Assembly: GCA_037389465.1 (NCBI GenBank)
Contig: JAZARR010000153.1
Location: 2,899,001-2,963,000, forward strand
DNA: 64,000 bases
Source: Baylisascaris procyonis
Lineage: Eukaryota; Nematoda; Chromadorea; Rhabditida; Ascarididae
Direction of reading: 5' to 3'
How positions within the stretch are numbered: the first letter of the stretch is position 1; every line of letters starts with the position of its first letter. This document shows, piece by piece, positions 51,292-63,727 of this stretch. Position numbers and translations under genes: made by a program. The notes under the pieces are model-generated. The model saw only the letters and a program-made list of their open reading frames with translations, had not been told where the DNA came from and did no database searches.

Positions 51292-52870
51292 ACCAGATGT
51301 TCTGAAAGATCATAATGGAGGACGCACAGCAGATCGAACAACAATGAAAGAAATATGGGAAAGCTGCCTACAGCGATCTGCTTGGCTCCAAAATATACGT
51401 GAAGGGAACCGTCTCACATGTTAAGCGCAAAGACATCGGTAACATCGGACGAAGGAGGTTCGCTAAAGGGGAAATGCACTCCAGGAAAAGCTGGGAGAAG
51501 AATATAATCAAAGCAGAAGATCTGAATGCAGAAGGTTACCTATTTCTCAAAGTTATGGTTGAAGGATTCATCGCCTACTTAAATTCATGCACTGTTCCCT
51601 TGGCTTGGCTAACATCAGAGACGATGCTTTTGAGGAACGAAGATGATCCCCAAGACCTGGCAAACTACGGTCAAATCGCACTTTTGCCACAACTGTAGAA
51701 ACTCTTCGCGAGAGTGCTTTTGAATCTAATATGAAGAGTGGTGGAAATCCGCAAAGACCAGGCACGCTTTAGAGGAGACTAGTCAATCCTCAAACAATTA
51801 CTGGAAAAAAGTAAGGAATACTTGGTCCCACCATGTCTCGCCTTGGTTGACTGCCGCAAAGCATTTGGCTCGGTAGAATCATCAGCAGCCACAAAGGCTT
51901 CGCATGAGGCTGGTCTACACTCAGTATACGTTGACATAGTCAAACTCATTCATAAACGGTGCACACCCATGTACGCCTCCTCGATCACGTATTTGATGCG
52001 AAGATCAACAGAGGACTCTGACAGGGTCACACTATTTCTCCGATAGTCTTCGCGGTGACCTTGGGAGGAGTATTTACAAGGATACGCATCATATTGGGAT
52101 TATGATTGATGGCGAATAGCCAACACCCAACTTCTATTCGCTGTTAACTGTGCTCTCGCTACCACAAACCTCAACATTTCCAACAAGATTTATAGCAATT
52201 GCAAACTCTCAAAAGAATCGGCCTGAAAATGAATCTCTCCAAGACAAAATGGATGAGAAGCAGTTATTGCACAGAAGGTGCAATACGAGTGGATAGGCCG
52301 AAGAAGAGGAAGTTGCGGATCACATCTATCCCGACGAAAATTAATCCCAGTAATATTCTGGGCGGCGAGTTCATACGAGGACGAAGAGCTGACTTGATCG
52401 CTTTCAACAGCAATCGCGTTATGCTAACAGATCAAAGGTTGCAAATGAATGTCAGAGTTATCATCTTTGGGACGATTATGCCTCCACCAATGTTATATCT
52501 CCACGGAACATCGCCCACAGCGAAGAACGATGAAGAGAAATTTACAGTGGCAGAGAAATAAACGGAAAGAAGGATGTGTGGCGTCACCAGGAAAACGAAG
52601 AATTGCGATACAGAACCGGAGCAAAGGATGTAGTTTTCGAAATTTATGCAGCGAAATGAGGTGAGCAGGCCATGTTGCGCTAAAATCTGACAAGCGTTGT
52701 ATCTGTCTCCTAACCACGCGGTTGAAAGCAGTTGCGCGGTAAACGAGGTAGGACGCACCACCATCATGGCTCCGTGGTCAACGCAAGAAGCAGAAGGCGC
52801 AGAACAGGAGCGTACGTAACTCGACAGATTCGCACCGACCCTTGGTGAATAGAGGGATCGTCTGGTGAAT
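51292..52870 (+). mobile_element. Decayed RTE-type non-LTR retrotransposon (reverse transcriptase part)
   Basis: The translation starts with GGRTADRTTMKEIWESC, typical of the linker before RTE reverse transcriptase. It continues with PLAWLTSETMLLRNEDDPQD and ANYGQIALL. Then come PPCLALVDCRKAFGSVE, the first catalytic-Asp block, and VDIVKLIHKRCTPMY. At least three in-frame stops and later frameshifts break the coding line, and the FADD box is not intact. The endonuclease domain is missing. Nematode genomes carry many such 5'-truncated RTE copies. Confidence 0.8.
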
Positions 52871-53129
52871 TAGGTGAATGCTCATTGGGTTTTATAGTTT
52901 ATTGCTGGCGTTTTATGGAATATAACCTCCTTGCTAGTCATCTCAACAAAGTGGGACTAAATAAAGGCGCTTAATTGAATTAAACGCTTTTTCCATCACA
53001 AAATGAGGGAAGGTTTGAGAAAGTATAGAAAAAGCACACAAAAAAAGTAGAAAGAAAAACGAGAGAAACTGCCCAGGTGCTTCTTTCCAACTCCTCGAAA
53101 CAATCTATTCGTTCCCAACACTGATTTAA

Positions 53130-54100
53130 GCAAAATGTCAATAATCCAGCCGTACTGCTTCCAAGGGCTATCAAATGTCCATCTTTCAACAAATTAATCC
53201 AGCAACTCCAATAACCAATCTCATGCGATATCACATTCTGGTTCCGCAAGTGATCAATGTTAACGCATAATCTATGTGATCAAATGAGTCTGTGATCTCA
53301 GTGATCGTGGTGATCTTCATTTTGTGTAGCAAGTTGTTTTGCTCACATATGGCCGATGTCGATGTGATATCTCCCTCATGCGGAATCCGACCTCCCCATA
53401 CCTTCGAAATCGTAGCTGAAGATATAGACAGGCTGCGGTCTTTCTTGCCAATCAGTGTGTTAATAACCGTTGCAAGGTTCTTCTTGATCGCAGTAAACGA
53501 GCCTTATGACCCCACTGAAGTCTCTAGCCCGTCAGAATCGGTTGCAATTGGGGTTTCCTGGAGTGAATTCGAAGATCATCAGTTGCCACCAATCCGGAGG
53601 TGTGAGGGACTTCAGTGGAGTAGCGAGTTCATATCCTTTCTGCGCAGTAACTGCATCACTAATGATTCTTCTTGTCTTAGTTTTTCACGAGAAGTACATT
53701 GGGATAATATCCATTCTCGGCTTCCTCAACAATGGACACAAAGAATGCTTTTGAAAAGCTGGAATATTTGTAGTAGCCCTATCGACAGTATAAAGTGGTT
53801 AGTGCCACATATTAAACAACAGCGGATAGGTCGTGGCTGGTGTGACAATGAGCTTAAGAGCTTTGCTGAAGTGGTCACCAAAGAAATTGACGTTTACTTC
53901 ACATCAGATCTTTGTTCACATTTAAGTTATCGTATATCGAATGTAGTATCATCAGGATACAACCGCAAAAAAGTGTTCGTTAAGTTTAATGCACACCATG
54001 AAAATGCACATTTACGGCGAATTCACATTCAGGAGGAGTTATGGTTAGCACAACCAGTGAAGATTCATCAAGTACTGTCGGTGTTGAGAATACTGTAATG
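53130..54100 (+). repeat. Conserved spacer module upstream of gene F, with an insertion
   Basis: Left part (to about 53240) and right part (from about 53620) match the modules before B, C, D and G; the middle 370 bp do not and look inserted. By chance or otherwise, the insertion joins an open frame running from an ATG at 53349 to 54098 (about 249 codons) through the HIKQQRIGRGWCDNELKSF segment. No domain is recognisable. Confidence 0.5.
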
Positions 54101-54437
54101 TGGCACACGATCGCAGTTACTTTTACCAGGCGGACATAACTAATATCTATTTGCATATCAGCTGTTTAAGGCAGCAACAGGGGCTGAAAAAGTTTTTCAC
54201 AGTTCGTTAAGCCGGAAGGTGCTTCTATTTTTTTCATCAGAAAATTCCTTCCTTTCATTTTAATCAACTTTTCCTTCGCATCACAGTAATGCAAGATTCA
54301 ACCATCATTACTGTGTACTTCCTAAGATCTAAGCGAAATAACGACTTCTTTTGCATGCAGCAACGTCAAACAACGCTCCTACAATTTTCAACCTGCTTCA
54401 GCAACGTGTTCGTTGATACAAACTTGTAAAGGTAAAG

Positions 54438-54708
54438 TGACGTCACAAAGCACAAGTTCTCTTCAAAGCTAGGGCAGCCACTGGACAAATTTATTTGCAG
54501 TTGGCAGTTCCGCCTCTTTTCTTCGCTTTTTGTCTCTTTCTCCTATGTATCCATTCATTTTCGTTCTCTTTTATCCTTTCCACTTCATCTGCTTATGAGC
54601 AAGCCCACGTGCTTATCGACTCACTGATGCTTGTCTTTTTTATAGTGTCTGTCAACAGTTGATCCGTGATCTCGAAAAGATCAACACCATCCGATGCGAA
54701 CATATATA
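54438..54708 (+). promoter_or_regulatory. Promoter region of gene F
   Basis: TGACGTCA is at 54438-54445 (316 bp before the ATG). The dyad GTTGATC/GATCAAC occupies 54658-54664 and 54679-54685, and TATATA is at 54703-54708. The pyrimidine tract reads TTTTTTATAG, weaker than the ACAG of other copies. The ATATATAGGCCGAGTAG version groups it with C. Confidence 0.55.
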
Positions 54709-54753
54709 GGCCGAGTAGTGCAATGTGAATCGGCCTCGGCGGTACTTCCAACA

Positions 54754-56977
54754 ATGAACTACTTGGCATTGCTCACCTTTGTCGCGTTACTGTTATGCCA
54801 TTTGACGATCGGCGGTGCACAACCACACGGTGATGGACGATTCCCTGGAGAATTCAACAGAGACGAACCGATGAACCACCCTCATCCGAGAGGATTTGGC
54901 GGAGGCCCTAAGTCTGATTTCTTCAGAATCTGCTCTCCATGGCATCCATTCGGGCGATGGTGGCTACCCGAATTCCTCAAGAACGTCTCCCGTGACGGTA
55001 TGGACAGGTTTTGCGATATTGTAAGGAACGAAAATCTGACAAAGGCCGAAACCGAACAACAGCTCGATCAGTGGGCTCACGACCAAGGAGGAGACGTTTA
55101 CGTAAGTTTACGCTTCATTCACATCATACCAACGTCTCTGCGTGCAAGTCTGAGTTTATATTTGCAGAGCGCATTATGCTAATATCGTGTTCTTACGTAT
55201 CTGCCTGTGTTAGTGAGACTGCCTGACACTTTCATTTCAGGAAGCATTGAAGTTAAGTTTTGTATGCTGGACGTCGTATTCACACTAATTCAATAATGAT
55301 CCCTTGATTTCGAGAGTACTCACAGACACTGTGAGGTGGCAGAATTTCGTACATTATAAAACGATGGATTGTTCATTTAGCATCATTCAGACCGCAGAAA
55401 GATGAATGTTTGCAGAATTCATTCAACTAGTTGACTGCCTATATTGACCCCTAATAATTATTCCGTACAATTCAATATTTCTATAAAACTTGTGAAGTCA
55501 GTGTTTAAGACAAACGGAACGATGAAACACTTACAGTAGGAGCTTCGATCTCCCCCAACTGCTATTTCCCCACTTGTTTGGAATAGTCTGTTGCTTCGGC
55601 CGACACTCCTTTTCGAGCTTCTCGTCTTCGTTCTCTTCTTTTGTGAGTGCAGAAAAAGCCTTAAAGTGCATCGACCTGGATGAATAGTATTAAACGTGTG
55701 GAATGCCTTGCACTTCATATGCAATTTCAACGTGCAGGAACGCAGTTTTCACTTCGATTGGCTCTACAAGCACCAACAAAGATCAAAACTTTCAAGATAC
55801 AACCGACAAACTTTATTCAGGCAACCTTGAAAATTACACAGGGCATGATTCGGTCTATTACAAGATAGGGAATTGGGTGGGAAAAGTTCGTTGCTGACCG
55901 ATTGATGCAGAAATTTTAATGCGTGAACTGTAGCGCAGAAATATCTGTTTCTTCTTTCATGATGACTTCCTGCAATCTTGGTGCATCTTTCAATAGACTT
56001 TTACTGCCGTGAAGTCTGTTGTGCTCCCTGAACACCATCTCCCTTGTTATGCTCATCGGGAACTCCAATCACAACGCTATTCACTGGTGGAATTACTCGT
56101 TCTGTGCTTGCAGGAGAAATTCAAGAATTATACGGATCAGAAAAAACAGATGCGAGACAAGGTTCAGCAGAAAATTCAAGAACTTATTGCGAATGTTACC
56201 AAATTCATTGACGATGAGGAAAAGATTCTGAGCGATACGAGTTTGACAAGGGGACAAGAAAAGGAACAGGTAAATTACTTATTGCTTAAAGCACCTAACG
56301 AGACGCACGGACTTCTAAAGTACAACTTTAAATTTTTTGATGGAATAGATCGATGTTGTAAGGTATAGCTTTGCTTGAAAGTACCTCATCGAATCTTAAC
56401 AACTCACCAAAAAAAGCCTCCAAACTTGTTCGGAAAATATTCGCAAAACGATAATTCGAATAGTCGCAATTTCTTCTTCGTTTTCTGTTTTCTTCATCGA
56501 GTCGATATTACAATTTTCAAAAAGTTTTTAAATCTCTTTCGCGTTAGTTGTCACGCTTGAATTCAATAAATTCTATGTATTTCTCATATAAAACATAAAA
56601 ATTCCACGCCCGCAGGCTCCACATTGTGTGAGGATGTTTAGCTTCGTTGATTTCAGCTCATGGATCTAACGACGGAAGCCGGCTGGACCGTAGTGAGACT
56701 TGCGCACATGATAAGAAAAGAAGCAGGATTCCTTGCTGATGAACATCGACGAGGACCTTGCCCTGGATGCGGACCGAGGTTCCCACCTATGCCACGACCA
56801 TTCTCACACCATGGTCCTGATTTTGGTCCTGACATGCCTGGAAGAGGATCGCAATTCCCAGGTGACGATGAATCTTTTGGACCATACGGACCTTTCAATC
56901 AAGAAGATCACTTCGAACAAAATGAACTACCAGGACGAAATGGACCACCTGCACGTAACGGGCCTTGGGCGGCGTAG
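54754..56977 (+). CDS. SXP/RAL-2 family secreted protein, copy F
   Basis: Exons 54754-55101, 56114-56269 and 56657-56977 join in phase 0 to give about 274 aa. The signal peptide is MNYLALLTFVALLLCHLTIG. Distinctive residues are PGEFNRDEP, KSDFFRICSPWHPF and VSRDGMDRFCDIVRNENLTKAETEQQL. Exon 2 reads EKFKNYTDQKKQMRDKVQQ to LTRGQEKEQ. Exon 3 has GPCPGCGPRF, MPRPFSHHGPDFGPDMPG and PFNQEDHFEQ, and lacks the second proline unit of D. Poly(A) signal AATAAA is at 57031-57036. From codon 3 onward the DNA matches gene G without a difference I could find. Confidence 0.93.
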
Positions 56978-57250
56978 AGAGGATCACAGAATGGATTGAG
57001 GATGATAGTGAAGACATCGCTACGAAAACGAATAAACTGAACTTAATAATTCAAAGAACGATTTGATAGAGATCTTATAAATCTCCTTCCTAATAATATT
57101 TAAAGGGCCTGGTGTGTGTAATTTTATTGTTCTTCTGCAGTGAATAATATTATTTATTTCCCAGTATCGCTCTTCCGCGGTATAGATGTGCTTAACTAGT
57201 GCAGAAGGCTTTGATGAAATAAGATGTTTTGGGGCAATTTTGGTCTCTGT
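54760..57250 (+). repeat. Long identical direct repeat, left copy (gene F body)
   Basis: Appears identical to 61510-64000 at an offset of 6750 bp, covering exons, introns and 3' flank. It ends only because the window ends. Confidence 0.9.
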
Positions 57251-57639
57251 GACACATGGGTTTAATCAATGAACGTGAGTATTGTGGTTATTGTACTGTA
57301 CACATAATATCCAGCAAAGTTTTTGTTTGCTAATTCAATCGCATTATATAGAAGCTACGGGGGAGACGTTGCACCCTCTTCAATTTTTCTTTCCGTTATT
57401 GAGAATGTACACAAAAATTGCTAAAATTCGACAGAATGTCGTCCTGGACAGCCGGTATTTTGACTGAATTCGTGCTTCATATAGAAAATTCTACCTGCTC
57501 ATGTGATGCACCTTATTGGACGAATTACTCCGAAAGCATGGAACATGGCTCTCAAGTATGAAACTGCTTAATCAAGTGGGAACTTTATTACCTCTTATTA
57601 CACCTTATTCCGAGCACATAGCGCTCATGCTGAGTTAGT

Positions 57640-58260
57640 ACGAAGAAGATCAACCTTTTCCTTCCGATACACTCAATTGCAAAGTTTGCGGGGAAATCTC
57701 TAGGTATATAAAATCCTTCTGAAGTTCGTGAAAATCTACAGCAAGATGGTTAAGAGAGCAATTAATCATAAAGTCATCCGCGAACAGCCTGCATGCACTC
57801 GAGAAACCATCGAATAAATAAATCACTTACATAAAAAAGGAAGAGTAAAGCGCCAAGCATGCTCCCTCTTGAAATGGAAGGTTGTGCATAGCATTCACCA
57901 AATTTACCATAAATTCTCGGCGCCATAAGAAAGATCTTATTGATCCCAAAAGTTCAACAGAAATCCCATGTCCATTATGCTTAATCAACAGTTTTTGGTC
58001 ACAGACTGTATCAAAGGCTTTTAGTATAATCAATATAAACAACATCAGCCTGCTGGTTCTATCTTACCATTTAGTGCCAACCATGGAAGCAAGATATCAG
58101 CACAATCAATTAGCCGTGGCCTCACCGGTTTGAAATTCAAAACTGCCGCACATACAGGCTGACATTCCGACACCTGTAATATACGCAAACAAATCGTCAT
58201 CATAGGACACTTCCCAGACGCAAGCTTACTAAGCACAAAGAAAAGTGTATGACGACCTTC
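57640..58260 (-). mobile_element. Decayed CR1/L2-like reverse transcriptase fragment (second copy)
   Basis: Minus-strand frame contains KAFDTVCDQKLLIKHNGHGI and WRREFMVNLVNAMHNLPFQ, then in another frame CRLFADDFMINC with the intact FADD box. A one-base difference just before AFDTV shifts the frame relative to the copy at 22855-23440. The two fragments lie at the same position in homologous spacers, so one insertion predates the duplication. Confidence 0.78.
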
Positions 58261-59199
58261 AATACGTGCAAAACCGTTCCAAGAATCCAGGTACTTAAAT
58301 GTTTTTTTTTTTTTTTTGTTTCAACGCAGCACTCCAGTGATCGACCACTTTGAAGCATACGGATCAACTCGGATATGATTCAAGAGAAGCTCATTACAGC
58401 CTACGTTATCCCCACCGGATTTTTCACGTTAGTTTAGGTGGTATCTACCCTTGCACATGCACCAATCGACTCATCCTCAATATTTCATTATTCAATATGA
58501 TGTGCTCGTTTTCTTATATGTTGATTACAAGTGGTGAAATTCATCGCAGCAGACGTCCCAGTTACGATCAAATAAGAACAAAACTACCTCCATTCGCACT
58601 TCAATGTTCCTCGTGTTGCAGTCACTTGAGAGCTAAGCGCACACACATTTGTACAGACGTGACGCTGCCATAATGCAGATTTGTAGGCGATGTGAATGGT
58701 GAGGGAGGCACTGCTTTTATATATAGGCCAGTAAGTTGAAAATGAATGTATTAAATCCTTTTTCAGTAGTTGCACATTTGACGAAATTGAAGTTTTCTCG
58801 ACCAACAAACGATTATGTACCCAGTAAGGTGTTGATTCCTCTTGTTCGTTAACACAAAAGGAATGTAAATTTAGCTTTAATATAGCACCGAACTGGGATC
58901 TTTCGGACACGAAAAAATTGACTATCGTTACGTGGTGATCAAGGTTCGAGGCTACGGTTCAAGGTGAAGAGTTGGGTGGAGATTACGAGTGACAACCCTC
59001 AGGTTTTCCAGGAATCTCGTGTCATCTTGCTGATAACTCGAAATCTGCAACAAAACGCACTCTCATCGCCGCTACAAAATATTTCACATGATATTTAGCT
59101 CACTCGTCGTACTTGATCTAATACATGAACTCCTCGCAATCAGCATTAACGATTCCAATGTTGTCACCGCGTAGTTGCCATATTGCGTGAATTAATCGT

Positions 59200-59630
59200 T
59201 AGAAAAAGTTTTATTTTCGACTTCGTCAACAATGGACACGGAAAATATTTTCCAAAAAGTTGGAAGTTTCGTAAGAGCCATATCGACAATGTGAAGTGGC
59301 AGATGCCACATATCAAACAACAGCGTGGCTGGTGTGACAAGGAGCTTAAGAGTTTTGCTCAAGTGGTCACCAAAGAAATTGACGATTATTTCACATCAGA
59401 TGTTTGTTTTCATTTAAGTCACTGCACATCGAAGGAAGTATCGTCACGATACAAACACTTTATTCATTTGATTATAATATTTATAAAAGAGAGTTCGATG
59501 CACACTATGAAAATGCACATTTATGGCGATTTTAAATTCACGAGGATTACTGCTTAGCACAACCAGTGAAGATTCCTTGCATGCCGTCGGTGATGAGAAG
59601 ACTCATATGCCGCAGAATCGCAGTTAATGG
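59200..59630 (+). repeat. Conserved spacer module upstream of gene G
   Basis: Nearly the same as the module before D, sharing NNGHGKYFPKSWKFRKSH and the flanking CATGCCGTCGGTGATGAGAA. It has a nine-base deletion inside the HIKQQR segment that keeps the frame. Confidence 0.6.
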
Positions 59631-61187
59631 CGCCCAACCCCATTTCTGTTGTTCATTTCATGAAACATTTTGAAATAGTCTCTGTTGTCCTTTGTAAATT
59701 CCATCTTTTATAACTTCAGGCTCCTGAATACTCCCGAATTCCGCATTGACTTCGAGCCCCATTAAGCAATCTTCTGGATGCCTTAGAAGATTACATGTTT
59801 TAAGATGTCCGTTGATCAACCTCACCATCTGATGTTTGCTCTAGACATGGACCTTCAGAGGTATCAAAAATTGCATTAAGTACCAAGTGGGGCAGTACGC
59901 TGGCGGACACAATTAACGTTTTTGCAGTCACATTCACTACACTATCCACTATTGCAAAATCCCTACAAAAAAAACGAAACCTGCTCGATAACAGCACCCC
60001 ATATATTTTCATTGGGTCATCTGCCCGCACAAATGTTCTGTAAAATGCTCTTTTTTCAGATGCAAGGAGTTATGAGATTCGAATCGAACCGGTATAAAAT
60101 GCCCATTACAGATCGCCTACAAATTTAAACATTCGATTACTTTTTTAATAACTCTTTTTTCAATAGTTTTTGAGTTAAAACTACCGAGTAAACAGAAAAC
60201 TCAAATGCAGGTGCATAGATGTAGCCCCGTCATGCCATTACTGATTTAAGCCAGTCTTCCCGAGATCTCAGAGGATTACACGTTTTAAGATATCCGTTGA
60301 TCAATCTCTCTCCCGGTATTTGCTCCAGAGGTGCAGAGGTTTAATGATGCTGTGATCAAAAACACTGGTCAACATGTCGAGATTATTTTCAAATTTCATA
60401 CAAATTATCAAGGAGAATCTCGACAATGAAAATTCTCGGCAGCGGAAACCTCAATATTTCCTTCAGATGTACACTGCTACATAATGAAAGCAGCAAAATC
60501 ACATCAAAAGATCCCATTCATGATGAATAAGACCCGAGGAAGAGGATTTTACAGGTTATCGTAGTTCACCGAATGTTCCAATCATCATATTTTCTAGTGC
60601 TAACCTGTAATAGCAAAAATTCGTCTTATATGAACTTGGAATACCTCCACAGGCAAATATTCGAGGGTCTAACATTCTTTAATTTCATTGATGCATCATT
60701 CAAATAAACACATCGAAATATTTGATTCGGTAATCCCTGATAATAACTTGCCCTTTTTCGGCTTCTTAAAAATACGTTTCAGTGTCGATAACAGAAATCT
60801 CTCATTTGGAAATAAGACCTTATCGGCAGGAAACAAACTGTGGTCATTTCATAAAACTCAGTTCCACCAAGCTGATTCAAATCTGAAATACTATGTGGGC
60901 ATAGCTAATTTATGTTGCCATATCTCAGCTCTTTGTTGTAAGACAACAACAGGTGCTGAAAAAATTTTTCACGATTCGCTAAGCCGGAAAAACTTCAGCT
61001 TCCTTCATTATAGAATACCTTGGTTTCATGTTAGTCAACATTTTTTGCGTTCTAATAATGCAAGGTCCAGCCACGAGAAGCCATCTGCTACCTAACACCT
61101 AACCGAAATATTTTCGGCTTTAACGCTGCTACAATTTTCAACCTCCTTCAGCAATGTGTTTGGTGATACTAAATTGTAAAGATTAAG

Positions 61188-61458
61188 TGACGTCACAAAG
61201 TACAAGTTCTCTTTGAAGCTAAGCCAGCCGTTGGACCAATTTATTTGCATTTGACACTTCCGTCTCTTTTCATCGCTCTTTTGTCTGTTCTCTCCTACGC
61301 ATCCATTCACCTTCGTTTTCTTTCATCCTCTCCACTTCATCTGCTTATCAGCAAGCCCAGTGCTTATTGACTCACTGGTGCTTGTCCTTTTTACAGTGTC
61401 TGTCAACAGTTGATCCGTGATCTCGAAAAGATCAACACCATCCGGTGCGAATATATAA
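61188..61458 (+). promoter_or_regulatory. Promoter region of gene G
   Basis: TGACGTCA is at 61188-61195 (316 bp before the ATG). A TTTTTACAG tract ends at 61396. The dyad GTTGATC/GATCAAC occupies 61409-61415 and 61430-61436, and TATATAA is at 61452-61458. The TATATAAGGCCGAATAG form is of the D type, unlike F. Confidence 0.55.
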
Positions 61459-61503
61459 GGCCGAATAGTGCAATGTGAACCGGCCTCGGCGGTACTTCCA
61501 ACA

Positions 61504-63727
61504 ATGAATTACTTGGCATTGCTCACCTTTGTCGCGTTACTGTTATGCCATTTGACGATCGGCGGTGCACAACCACACGGTGATGGACGATTCCCTGGAG
61601 AATTCAACAGAGACGAACCGATGAACCACCCTCATCCGAGAGGATTTGGCGGAGGCCCTAAGTCTGATTTCTTCAGAATCTGCTCTCCATGGCATCCATT
61701 CGGGCGATGGTGGCTACCCGAATTCCTCAAGAACGTCTCCCGTGACGGTATGGACAGGTTTTGCGATATTGTAAGGAACGAAAATCTGACAAAGGCCGAA
61801 ACCGAACAACAGCTCGATCAGTGGGCTCACGACCAAGGAGGAGACGTTTACGTAAGTTTACGCTTCATTCACATCATACCAACGTCTCTGCGTGCAAGTC
61901 TGAGTTTATATTTGCAGAGCGCATTATGCTAATATCGTGTTCTTACGTATCTGCCTGTGTTAGTGAGACTGCCTGACACTTTCATTTCAGGAAGCATTGA
62001 AGTTAAGTTTTGTATGCTGGACGTCGTATTCACACTAATTCAATAATGATCCCTTGATTTCGAGAGTACTCACAGACACTGTGAGGTGGCAGAATTTCGT
62101 ACATTATAAAACGATGGATTGTTCATTTAGCATCATTCAGACCGCAGAAAGATGAATGTTTGCAGAATTCATTCAACTAGTTGACTGCCTATATTGACCC
62201 CTAATAATTATTCCGTACAATTCAATATTTCTATAAAACTTGTGAAGTCAGTGTTTAAGACAAACGGAACGATGAAACACTTACAGTAGGAGCTTCGATC
62301 TCCCCCAACTGCTATTTCCCCACTTGTTTGGAATAGTCTGTTGCTTCGGCCGACACTCCTTTTCGAGCTTCTCGTCTTCGTTCTCTTCTTTTGTGAGTGC
62401 AGAAAAAGCCTTAAAGTGCATCGACCTGGATGAATAGTATTAAACGTGTGGAATGCCTTGCACTTCATATGCAATTTCAACGTGCAGGAACGCAGTTTTC
62501 ACTTCGATTGGCTCTACAAGCACCAACAAAGATCAAAACTTTCAAGATACAACCGACAAACTTTATTCAGGCAACCTTGAAAATTACACAGGGCATGATT
62601 CGGTCTATTACAAGATAGGGAATTGGGTGGGAAAAGTTCGTTGCTGACCGATTGATGCAGAAATTTTAATGCGTGAACTGTAGCGCAGAAATATCTGTTT
62701 CTTCTTTCATGATGACTTCCTGCAATCTTGGTGCATCTTTCAATAGACTTTTACTGCCGTGAAGTCTGTTGTGCTCCCTGAACACCATCTCCCTTGTTAT
62801 GCTCATCGGGAACTCCAATCACAACGCTATTCACTGGTGGAATTACTCGTTCTGTGCTTGCAGGAGAAATTCAAGAATTATACGGATCAGAAAAAACAGA
62901 TGCGAGACAAGGTTCAGCAGAAAATTCAAGAACTTATTGCGAATGTTACCAAATTCATTGACGATGAGGAAAAGATTCTGAGCGATACGAGTTTGACAAG
63001 GGGACAAGAAAAGGAACAGGTAAATTACTTATTGCTTAAAGCACCTAACGAGACGCACGGACTTCTAAAGTACAACTTTAAATTTTTTGATGGAATAGAT
63101 CGATGTTGTAAGGTATAGCTTTGCTTGAAAGTACCTCATCGAATCTTAACAACTCACCAAAAAAAGCCTCCAAACTTGTTCGGAAAATATTCGCAAAACG
63201 ATAATTCGAATAGTCGCAATTTCTTCTTCGTTTTCTGTTTTCTTCATCGAGTCGATATTACAATTTTCAAAAAGTTTTTAAATCTCTTTCGCGTTAGTTG
63301 TCACGCTTGAATTCAATAAATTCTATGTATTTCTCATATAAAACATAAAAATTCCACGCCCGCAGGCTCCACATTGTGTGAGGATGTTTAGCTTCGTTGA
63401 TTTCAGCTCATGGATCTAACGACGGAAGCCGGCTGGACCGTAGTGAGACTTGCGCACATGATAAGAAAAGAAGCAGGATTCCTTGCTGATGAACATCGAC
63501 GAGGACCTTGCCCTGGATGCGGACCGAGGTTCCCACCTATGCCACGACCATTCTCACACCATGGTCCTGATTTTGGTCCTGACATGCCTGGAAGAGGATC
63601 GCAATTCCCAGGTGACGATGAATCTTTTGGACCATACGGACCTTTCAATCAAGAAGATCACTTCGAACAAAATGAACTACCAGGACGAAATGGACCACCT
63701 GCACGTAACGGGCCTTGGGCGGCGTAG
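61504..63727 (+). CDS. SXP/RAL-2 family secreted protein, copy G
   Basis: Exons 61504-61851, 62864-63019 and 63407-63727 join in phase 0 to give about 274 aa. The predicted protein is the same as that of F at every residue. The only coding difference I see is a silent C/T in codon 3 (position 61509 against 54759). Introns and 3' flank also match F at a constant offset of 6750 bp to the end of the window. Signal peptide, Cys60/Cys87, DUF148 domain and Pro/Gly-rich tail are as in F. Poly(A) signal AATAAA is at 63781-63786. Confidence 0.93.

Larger units (their letters stand above)
49381..54437. other. Spacer between genes E and F
   Basis: About 1.9 kb with nothing I can identify is followed by an RTE-type retrotransposon remnant (51292-52870) and a long version of the conserved module (53130-54100). 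A 55-codon minus-strand frame with a hydrophobic start (ATG at about 49851) could be a small secreted peptide, but support is minimal. Confidence 0.5.
57037..61187. other. Spacer between genes F and G
   Basis: Homologous along most of its length to the C-D spacer. It contains a CR1-like reverse transcriptase fragment, a T-rich run near 58303-58318 and the conserved module at 59200-59630. No functional gene seen. Confidence 0.55.
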
